From an uncultured bacterium (GTDB lineage: Bacteria > Bacillota > Clostridia > Oscillospirales > Oscillospiraceae): a DNA stretch of 12,409 nt. A model generated the notes under the pieces. It saw nothing but the letters and a program-made list of their open reading frames with translations, was not told the DNA's origin and ran no database searches. Shown piece after piece: positions 1-5,395 of the stretch. The DNA is taken from contig CANASS010000053.1 of the NCBI GenBank assembly GCA_947364395.1, positions 1 to 12,409 on the forward strand. The letters run 5' to 3'. Both the position numbers and the translations under genes were made by a program. How positions within the stretch are numbered: position 1 is the first letter of the stretch; each line of letters starts with the position of its first letter.

Positions 1-87
1 AAGTATCCAAAAAGAACTTTAGACCGCAATGAAAGCGGGCGGTTGTTTCAGGTTTGCGCCCGGTAACGGGGAGTGGCGAATGGCCCA

Positions 88-117
88 GGATACTTTTCCT
101 TGAAAGAAAAAGTATCC
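88..117. repeat. Hairpin at repeat junction, copy 1/2
   Basis: Arms GGATACTTTTCCT and AGAAAAAGTATCC flank a TGAA loop. One C-A mismatch interrupts the 13-bp stem, unlike the next two junctions. It straddles the boundary between two 109-bp units. It is followed on + by an A-rich stretch rather than a T-run, so it is not a standard intrinsic terminator in that direction. Confidence 0.85.
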
Positions 118-196
118 AAAAAGAACTTTAGACCGCAATGAAAGCGGGCGGTTGTTTCAGGTTTATGCCCGATGACGGGGAGTGGCGAATGGCCCA

Positions 197-226
197 GGAT
201 ACTTTTTCTTGAAAGAAAAAGTATCC
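197..226. repeat. Perfect hairpin at repeat junction, copy 2/3
   Basis: Arms GGATACTTTTTCT and AGAAAAAGTATCC are perfectly complementary over 13 bp around a TGAA loop. The stem is A/T-rich in its inner half and capped at the base by GGATAC/GTATCC. It is identical to the hairpin one period downstream. Confidence 0.9.
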
Positions 227-305
227 AAAAAGAACTTTAGACCGCAATGAAAGCGGGCGGTTGTTTCAGGTTTATGCCCGATGACGGGGAGTGGCGAATG
301 GCCCA

Positions 306-335
306 GGATACTTTTTCTTGAAAGAAAAAGTATCC
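306..335. repeat. Perfect hairpin at repeat junction, copy 3/4
   Basis: This is the same 13-bp perfect stem with TGAA loop, exactly 109 bp after the previous one. Copy 4 loses the left arm at its 3' end (CCCAG is followed by a C-run), so no fourth hairpin forms before the M23 gene. Confidence 0.9.
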
Positions 336-481
336 AAAAAGAACTTTAGACCGCAATGAAAGCGGGCGGTTGTTTCAGGTTTGCGCCCGATGACGGGGAG
401 TGGCGAATAGCCCAGCCCCCGGCAGCGAAAAGCGGGTTATATAGAACGCTGATAGATATGAGACTGGCAAGGAGGCGCTCC

Positions 482-1669
482 ATGAGGGGAAAGACCCGGT
501 GTGTGATTGTGATGATCGCGGCGCTGATTTTGTGGGCGGCCCCTGCCTGTGTGCTGCCCGCCGGGGCGGTGACCCAGAGCGATATTCAGGCCATTCGGGA
601 CCGGCTGGACGATGCCGCCGCCCAGAAGGAGGAGGCGGAGAAGCGGCTGGCCGCCATCCGGGGAGACATGGCCCAGGCGGAGGAGCAGGTGGGGCTGATC
701 CAGACCCAGGTGCTTTTATGCGAACAGCAGGTGGCCGCAGGCCGGGAGCTGCTGTCCCAACTGGATGGTCAGATTGAGGAGAACCAGCGCCGGGTGTCGG
801 AGCTGGAGGCCCAGGAGGCTGCCCAGCTGGAGGAGTTTTACCGGCAGGTGCGGTGGCTGGAGGAGACGGGAGAGGCGACCTTCCTGTCCGTGCTGTTCGA
901 GGCCAACAGCTTTGCCGACCTGCTGGACTACGCCCTGCTGGTCACCGACGTGATGGAGTACAGCGACCGCATTGTGGAGCGGCTTCAGGCCACCCAGGAG
1001 GAGCTGAACAGCGCCCGGGAGGTCTTACAGGCCAGCTGGGACCAGCAGGCCCAGGCCCAGGAGGGGCTGGAGGCCGCCTTGGCGGAGCTGAGGGACAAAA
1101 AGACCCAGGCGGACGCCCTGCTGGCCCAGCTTTCCGCTTCGGAAAACGAATATGTGAAGAGGGCCGCTCAGCTTGCCGCCGACGAGGCGGAGATGGAGCG
1201 GGAGCTGAAGGAGGCGGAAGCCAAGTGGGCCCAGCAGATCGCCGCGGGAGGAGCCGTCGGCGACTGGTATTGGCCTGTCCCCAACTATTACGGCATCACC
1301 TCTTATTTCGGCGGGCGGTACTTAAACGGCAGGTGGGACAACCACACCGGCACTGATATCGGCGTACCCCAGGGGGTGGAGATCCACGCCGCCCAGAGCG
1401 GGGTGGTCACCCTGTCCCGGTATAACCCGTCCTACGGAAACTACTGCATCATCAGCCACGGCAATGGCCGCGCCACCCTGTACGCCCACCAAAGACAGCT
1501 CCCCCTGGTGAAGGTGGGGGACACGGTGCAGAAGGGCCAGGTCATCGGCTATGTGGGCAATACGGGCAACAGCTTTGGGGCCCACCTGCACTTTGAGCTG
1601 CGGGTGAACGGGGTGCGGGACGACGTGCTCAAGCTGTACCCCAATTTAAACTTTATTGACAGAAGCTGA
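482..1669 (+). CDS. Secreted M23 peptidoglycan endopeptidase with coiled coil (PcsB/EnvC-like), paralog 1
   Basis: Predicted 395-aa exported cell-wall hydrolase. ATG 482 is chosen because AAGGAGG lies at 469-475 and a signal sequence begins at once (basic MRGKTR, hydrophobic 8-22, AGA near 27-29 as a likely cleavage site); an upstream in-frame start at 356 would lie inside the repeat array. Residues about 33-125 and 165-255 are Glu/Gln/Ala-rich coiled coil, interrupted by a hydrophobic FEANSFADLLDY segment (139-150) of the kind seen in PcsB/EnvC proteins. The C-terminal LytM/M23 domain (about 262-385) has the zinc and catalytic set: H288 and D292 (NHTGTD), H336 (YAHQ), H368 and H370 (HLH). 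The family cleaves stem-peptide cross-links, and coiled-coil members are activated by FtsEX; that partner is inferred. A near-copy follows after 16 bp. It is probably active, as all ligands are present. Confidence 0.9.
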   Translation: MRGKTRCVIVMIAALILWAAPACVLPAGAVTQSDIQAIRDRLDDAAAQKEEAEKRLAAIRGDMAQAEEQVGLIQTQVLLCEQQVAAGRELLSQLDGQIEENQRRVSELEAQEAAQLEEFYRQVRWLEETGEATFLSVLFEANSFADLLDYALLVTDVMEYSDRIVERLQATQEELNSAREVLQASWDQQAQAQEGLEAALAELRDKKTQADALLAQLSASENEYVKRAAQLAADEAEMERELKEAEAKWAQQIAAGGAVGDWYWPVPNYYGITSYFGGRYLNGRWDNHTGTDIGVPQGVEIHAAQSGVVTLSRYNPSYGNYCIISHGNGRATLYAHQRQLPLVKVGDTVQKGQVIGYVGNTGNSFGAHLHFELRVNGVRDDVLKLYPNLNFIDRS

Positions 1670-1685
1670 GCGGGAGGAACGGTAC

Positions 1686-2948
1686 ATGAATAAGAAAACC
1701 CAGCGTATCATTGTCATCATCGTGGCGGCGGCGCTGCTGCTGTCGGTGATGCTCCCTGTGCTCAGTATGTTCGCCCAGGCCGGCGTTACCAAGAGCGACA
1801 TCCAGAACATCAAAAACGAGCTGAGCGACATCCAGGCCCAGAAAAAGGAGGCGGAGGACCGGCTGAAGTCCATTCGGAACGACCTGTCCAAGGCCAAGGA
1901 GCAGGTGGAGCTGATCCAGAACCAAGTGCTGCTCACCGAGCAGGAGATCAACGTCAGTCAGGCCATGCTGAATCAGTACGACAGCCAGATTGCCGTCAAG
2001 GAGTCGGAGATCGCCGAGCTGGAGCGGCAGGAGGAGGAGCAGTACCAGGAGTTTTACCAGCAGGTGCGCTGGATGGAGGAGACGGGGGGCGTGAACTACC
2101 TGTCCATCCTCTTCGAGGCCAACAGCTTCGCCGACATGCTGGACCAAGCCATGCTCATCGGGGATATCATGGAGTACTCCAACGGGATCATTGAGAAGCT
2201 GAAGGCCACCCAGCGGGATCTGGATATGGCCCGTGAGGCCCTTCAGACCGACCGAGACGCCCAGGCCCTGGTCCAGCAGGACCTGGAGGCCAAAAGGGAT
2301 GAGCTGGAGAACAAGCGCAGCCAGGCCCAGCAGCTGCTCAACCAGATTGCCGCCTCTGAGAGCGAGTACGCTAAGGAGGCCAAGGAGCTGGCGGACAGCG
2401 AGGCCAAGATCAACAAGGAGCTGAAGGATGCGGAGCGCAAGTACGCCGCCCAGCTTGCCGCCCTGGAAGCCCAGCAGAACGCAAACATCAATATGACCAG
2501 CGGGGACTGGTACTGGCCCCTGCCGGGACGGTATAAGATTTCCTCCCTGTTCGGCGGGCGCATCGACCCGATCAACGGCAGGCGGGACAATCACACCGGC
2601 ACCGACATACCCGCCCCCGGCGGCACCCCCATTTACGCCGCCAAGGACGGGGTGGTGACCACGGTGAACGCCAACAAGAACGCCTCCTCCTACGGCTACT
2701 ACTGCATCATCAGCCACGGCAGCGGCTACGCCACTCTGTACGCCCATCAGAACCAGGTGCCCATTGTCCAGGAGGGCCAGACGGTATCCAAGGGGCAGGT
2801 CATTGGCTATGTGGGCACTACGGGCCGGTCCACCGGCAACCACCTCCACTTTGAGCTGCGGATCAACAGCGTGCGCAACGACGTGCTGAAGCTCTATCCC
2901 GGCATGACCTTCACCTCTCCCGGCGGCGGTCGGATCAGCGGGGGCTGA
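1686..2948 (+). CDS. Secreted M23 peptidoglycan endopeptidase with coiled coil (PcsB/EnvC-like), paralog 2
   Basis: Predicted 420-aa paralog of the preceding gene with the same architecture. ATG 1686 follows GGGAGG (1671-1676) and directly precedes a signal sequence (MNKKTQR, hydrophobic 8-29, AQA at 30-32 as cleavage site); a start at 1656 would overlap the upstream gene and push charged residues before the signal. Coiled coil spans about 36-130 and 165-265, with the conserved FEANSFADMLDQ block at 143-154. The M23 domain (about 274-405) retains H303 and D307 (NHTGTD), H354 (YAHQ), H386 and H388 (HLH). Relative to paralog 1 it has an insertion (IDPI) before NGRRDN, a longer linker and a Gly-rich tail. 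Lys and Asn are more frequent here than in paralog 1. The 16-bp gap suggests cotranscription. Family known; the division of labour is not evident. Confidence 0.9.
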   Translation: MNKKTQRIIVIIVAAALLLSVMLPVLSMFAQAGVTKSDIQNIKNELSDIQAQKKEAEDRLKSIRNDLSKAKEQVELIQNQVLLTEQEINVSQAMLNQYDSQIAVKESEIAELERQEEEQYQEFYQQVRWMEETGGVNYLSILFEANSFADMLDQAMLIGDIMEYSNGIIEKLKATQRDLDMAREALQTDRDAQALVQQDLEAKRDELENKRSQAQQLLNQIAASESEYAKEAKELADSEAKINKELKDAERKYAAQLAALEAQQNANINMTSGDWYWPLPGRYKISSLFGGRIDPINGRRDNHTGTDIPAPGGTPIYAAKDGVVTTVNANKNASSYGYYCIISHGSGYATLYAHQNQVPIVQEGQTVSKGQVIGYVGTTGRSTGNHLHFELRINSVRNDVLKLYPGMTFTSPGGGRISGG

Positions 2949-2998
2949 CAGCGGCCCGCTTCGGGGGCCCCGTTGAGGGGCACAGATAGATAAAGACC

Positions 2999-3031
2999 CA
3001 GGGGCGCGGGAAAAGACCCGCGCCCCTGTTT
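2999..3031 (+). terminator. Terminator-like hairpin between M23 paralog 2 and the S41 protease gene
   Basis: CAGGGGCGCGGG (2999-3010) pairs perfectly with CCCGCGCCCCTG (3017-3028) around AAAAGA. Only TTTGATT follows, so the U-tract is weak and read-through into the protease gene is plausible. Upstream, 2953-2982 can form two short, mutually exclusive stems (GGCCC/GGGCC and GCCCC/GGGGC). It is a probable intrinsic terminator or partial attenuator. Confidence 0.65.
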
Positions 3032-3057
3032 GATTCTCTCCAAGGAGGTCTGGAATT

Positions 3058-4227
3058 ATGGAAGAGCGGACGGTACGCACAGAGAAGAGGCCCCGGCGGC
3101 TGGCGGGCTGGGTGAAGATGCTCATCGCGGTGACGGCGGCCCTGGCGCTGTCCACCGGGGGATGGTGCCTGCTGCTGGGCAGGAGCGGCGTGGCCATGGT
3201 CCAGACCTACCTGCTGGCCCGGTTCGCCTTTGTGGAGGCGGACGTGGACCTGGACGGCGCGGCGGACGCGGGGCTGGCCGCCTTTGTCAACGGACTGGGG
3301 GACCGCTGGTCCTACTACCGGACCCAGGAGCAGTATGAGGAGCTGACCCAGCGCCGGGCCAACAACTATGTGGGGGTGGGAATAACGGTGGACCTCCAGG
3401 CCAGGGAGGAGGGCCTGCTGGTGTCCTCCGTCACGGAGGACGGCCCGGCGGATCGGGCCGGGGTGCTGGCGGGGGACGTGATTACCGCCGCCGACGGGGT
3501 GTCCCTGGCCGGAGACGCCCGGCAGGAGGGGTCGGACCTCATCAGGGGAGAGGAGGGCACCCAAGTGGCGCTCACCCTGCTGGGGGAGGACGGCGGCGTC
3601 CGGGAGGTGACCTGCACCCGGGCCACCCTTCGGAACCCCTCCGCCCGGGGGAAGCTGCTGGAGGGGGATATCGGCTATGTGAAGCTGGACAACTTTTACT
3701 CCGGCGCGGCGGACAGCTTCCAAAAGGAGGTGGACGCTCTGACGGCCCAGGGGGCCAAGGCCCTCATTGTGGACGTGCGCAGTGACCCCGGCGGGTACAT
3801 CGCCGAGCTGGAGAAGATTTTGGACTACCTGCTTCCTGAGGGGCCGGTGTTCACCCAAAAGGCCCGGTGGTGGTTCCCGTCGGTGACCCAGTCGGACGAA
3901 AGCTGTGTGAACCTGCCCATGGCGGCCATCGTGAACAAGGACAGCTATTCGGCGGCGGAGCTGCTGGCCGCCCAGCTACGGGAGAGCGCGGGGGCCCCCA
4001 TTGTGGGGGAGGTTACCTCCGGCAAGGGCTACTCCCAGATCACTTTCCCGCTGGTGAACGGAGGCGGGGTGGGGCTGTCCACCGCAACCTACTGCACCGG
4101 CAGCGGCCGGTCTCTCATCGGCGAGGGCATTATCCCCGACGTGGAGGTGGAGCTGGACCAGGGCGCGGTGATGGGGGAGGAAGGCGACAACCAGCTTCAG
4201 GCCGCCATAGAGGTGCTGACCAAATAA
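3058..4227 (+). CDS. Membrane-anchored PDZ-S41 carboxy-terminal processing protease (CtpA/CtpB-like)
   Basis: Predicted 389-aa serine protease of family S41, acting outside the membrane. ATG 3058 has AAGGAGG at 3042-3048. Residues 19-41 form an N-terminal membrane anchor after a basic stretch (KRPRR). An N-terminal helical part ends in the GDRWSYY motif (81-87), typical of Ctp proteases ('G..dpyt/s.y'). A PDZ domain follows at about 103-188 (YVGVGI, then AGVLAGDVI). The S41 core (about 200-365) includes GYVKL, LIVDVRSDPGG (236-246), the SYSAAE motif with probable nucleophile S298, and SGKGYSQ with general-base K323 and Q327. Length is usual for the family, and the Ser/Lys dyad is intact. In Firmicutes ctp genes often sit by ftsEX and an M23 hydrolase, matching this order; processing of the M23 proteins would be inference. 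The hairpin upstream suggests partly separate expression. Confidence 0.92.
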   Translation: MEERTVRTEKRPRRLAGWVKMLIAVTAALALSTGGWCLLLGRSGVAMVQTYLLARFAFVEADVDLDGAADAGLAAFVNGLGDRWSYYRTQEQYEELTQRRANNYVGVGITVDLQAREEGLLVSSVTEDGPADRAGVLAGDVITAADGVSLAGDARQEGSDLIRGEEGTQVALTLLGEDGGVREVTCTRATLRNPSARGKLLEGDIGYVKLDNFYSGAADSFQKEVDALTAQGAKALIVDVRSDPGGYIAELEKILDYLLPEGPVFTQKARWWFPSVTQSDESCVNLPMAAIVNKDSYSAAELLAAQLRESAGAPIVGEVTSGKGYSQITFPLVNGGGVGLSTATYCTGSGRSLIGEGIIPDVEVELDQGAVMGEEGDNQLQAAIEVLTK

Positions 4228-4233
4228 GACGGC

Positions 4234-5019
4234 TTAGGCCAGCGGCCTGACCCGGTCCGCCGTCACATACCCGCCTTTTACCGGGAAGGGACGGCCCGCC
4301 GGGTCCCCCAGCACCACCCGGCCGCCGGTGAGCTCCGTTTTGCGCACTCCGTCCCGGTAGACGCACTCGTAGCCGTAAAAGGCCCGGAGGATCAGGTCGG
4401 CCCGGGCGGCGTTCATGTCCGGGGTGACGGTCCAGTCCGCCTCGGTGGGCAGGGGCCAGTATTCCCCCTCCCCCTGGGGCTGGGCGGCCTCCAGCACCTC
4501 CGGCAGGCTGCGGACCAGCCTGCGGACCATGGCGGGCGCCTTCTCATAGACCTTTTCCATGTAGGTCTGGTGGTCCTCCCGGGGGTCCAGGGAGAACCGC
4601 TCCCGCAGGAGGATGTCCCCGGTGTCAAAATCCGCCGCCATCCGATGGGCGGTGACGCCGCCGTAGGCCGCCCCCTCCAGGATGAGCCGGGGCATGGGCC
4701 AGGACCCCCGCCCCAGGGGCAGGGGGGTGGGGTGGAAGTTCACCATGGGAAAGGCGTCCGTGATGGGAGCCCGGTAGTAATACCCGGCGCACACCAGCAG
4801 CTCGCAGCCCTGGGCGGCCAGTTCCTCCAGATCGGCGGCGGTGATCCGCTCCAGGGTGTGGGAGATTCCCCGCGCCTGCGCCGTGCGGATGACAGCGGTG
4901 TTGAACTCGGTCACGTTGTCCACCGGGCAGGTGAACAGCTTTAAAATCTGGCAGTCCTCCCGCAGCAGGGCGTCCAGCACGGGTTTTAAAAGGTCGATGC
5001 CCAGATAGGCGGTTTTCAT
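4234..5019 (-). CDS. Formyltransferase-fold protein, short methionyl-tRNA formyltransferase-like
   Basis: Predicted 261-aa cytoplasmic enzyme of the formyl_trans_N fold (Fmt, GART and sugar N-formyltransferases), which move a formyl group from 10-formyl-tetrahydrofolate to an amine. The signature NFHPTPLPLGRG (94-105) supplies catalytic Asn94 and His96, and FDTGDIL (131-137) supplies Asp132, so the Asn-His-Asp triad looks intact. Residues about 205-261 form a small remnant of a C-terminal domain, well short of classical Fmt (about 310 aa). It is therefore probably not the housekeeping Fmt; the acceptor is unknown. ATG at 5017-5019 has a weak GGGGG-type ribosome site about a dozen bases upstream. 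It converges on the protease gene, with 6 bp between the stops and no terminator visible, and is divergent from the pot operon. Family assignment is firm; substrate is not. Confidence 0.88.
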   Translation of the reverse strand: MKTAYLGIDLLKPVLDALLREDCQILKLFTCPVDNVTEFNTAVIRTAQARGISHTLERITAADLEELAAQGCELLVCAGYYYRAPITDAFPMVNFHPTPLPLGRGSWPMPRLILEGAAYGGVTAHRMAADFDTGDILLRERFSLDPREDHQTYMEKVYEKAPAMVRRLVRSLPEVLEAAQPQGEGEYWPLPTEADWTVTPDMNAARADLILRAFYGYECVYRDGVRKTELTGGRVVLGDPAGRPFPVKGGYVTADRVRPLA

Positions 5020-5058
5020 ATTGTTCTACCCCCGTTTTATCGTAAAAAGACTGCCTGA

Positions 5059-5087
5059 ATTGTACCACAGCGCAAGCCCAAAAGCTA
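5059..5087 (-). promoter_or_regulatory. Putative extended -10 promoter for the formyltransferase gene
   Basis: On the minus strand TGGTACAAT gives an extended -10 (TACAAT at 5064-5059 with TG one base upstream). The -35 at 17-bp spacing (TAGCTT, 5087-5082) is poor. The predicted leader to ATG 5019 is about 33 nt. Seen by eye only. Confidence 0.5.
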
Positions 5088-5088
5088 C

Positions 5089-5113
5089 CAGAAAATTACG
5101 GCCCCATTTTCTG
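5089..5113. promoter_or_regulatory. 8-9-8 inverted repeat between divergent promoters, candidate operator
   Basis: CAGAAAAT (5089-5096) and ATTTTCTG (5106-5113) are perfect inverted copies with a 9-bp G/C-rich spacer. The dyad sits directly upstream of the - strand promoter and 20 bp upstream of the pot -35 box, a position suited to a dimeric regulator affecting both genes. No regulator gene is adjacent. A chance dyad in an A/T-rich intergenic stretch cannot be excluded. Confidence 0.4.
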
Positions 5114-5133
5114 ATAAATTTCACCTAAAATGA

Positions 5134-5162
5134 TTGACAAACGGGGACCGACCCGCTATAGT
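5134..5162 (+). promoter_or_regulatory. Sigma-A promoter for potA-potB-potCD
   Basis: TTGACA (5134-5139) and TATAGT (5157-5162) are separated by exactly 17 bp, with A/T-rich sequence upstream (5106-5133) that could act as an UP element. Transcription would start near 5169, giving a leader of about 225 nt that contains the large inverted repeat. Confidence 0.8.
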
Positions 5163-5183
5163 GTATCTCGCTATCCGTGAAAA

Positions 5184-5342
5184 CCAGGAAGCGCGGAGAA
5201 ACGGTCAGTGAGGGAGCTTGGAGCGGAGCGAAAGCAAAAGCCCAAGGCCCGCGAAGCGGAACTGGGTTTTGCTTGAGTCGTAGCGAAAGCGACCGAACGC
5301 CCTGACCGTTTCGCAGCGTGACAGCGTCGACGCGCTTCTGGG
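5184..5342. repeat. Large nested inverted repeat in the pot operon leader
   Basis: Four paired blocks share nearly the same centre: CCAGGAAGCGCG (5184-5195) with CGCGCTTCTGG (5331-5341); AAACGGTCAG (5199-5208) with CTGACCGTTT (5302-5311); GCAAAAGCCCA (5234-5244) with TGGGTTTTGC (5263-5272); and an apical CCGC-GAA-GCGG (5249-5259). AGCGAAAGC occurs twice (5227-5235, 5282-5290). Unpaired stretches between blocks make it an imperfect long stem. It has no open frame of note. It lies wholly between the promoter and the potA ribosome site, so it would be in the transcript. It may be a dispersed palindromic (REP/MITE-like) element or a structured leader RNA; sequence alone does not decide. Confidence 0.75.
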
Positions 5343-5395
5343 ACTACAAAAAGGGAGCTGACAAAACACTCATCATTAGAAATGGGGGAGGATAC

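Larger units (their letters stand above)
1..415. repeat. 109-bp tandem repeat array, about 3.8 copies
   Basis: Copies start at 1, 110, 219 and 328, an exact 109-bp period, each opening with AAGTATCCAAAAAGAACTTT. Copies 2 and 3 are identical by eye. Copy 1 differs at a few sites (GCG for ATG near 54-57, GGTAAC for GATGAC near 60-66, one C in the T-run near 98). Copy 4 has GCG for ATG and AGC for GGC, and breaks off after CCCAG at about 415. The window begins exactly inside the unit, so the array may extend upstream. Each unit contains an ATG frame of about 24 codons (from 29, 138 and 247) but with no ribosome site, so I do not call a gene. From 416 to 481 there is only the leader of the next gene, with no confident promoter. 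Identical central copies suggest recent amplification or gene conversion; function unknown. Confidence 0.95.

Noticed and set aside
1..415. CRISPR array
   Set aside because: The 109-bp units are repeats throughout; there are no unique spacers between short repeats and no cas genes.
356..481. N-terminal extension of the first M23 gene to an ATG in repeat copy 4
   Set aside because: It would translate repeat DNA, has no ribosome site, and would bury the signal peptide; ATG 482 has AAGGAGG and an immediate signal sequence.
501..553. Lipoprotein signal in M23 paralog 1 (Cys23)
   Set aside because: The residues before the Cys (AAPAC) do not fit a lipobox; an AGA type I cleavage site follows.
1653..3197. 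Long minus-strand open frame (514 codons) antisense to M23 paralog 2
   Set aside because: Leu/Val/Gly-rich low-complexity mirror of coiled-coil codons; no ribosome site and no recognisable domain.
5318..5395. 26-codon N-terminal extension of PotA
   Set aside because: It lies in the arm of the inverted repeat, and the conserved PotA start at 5396 has a strong ribosome site.
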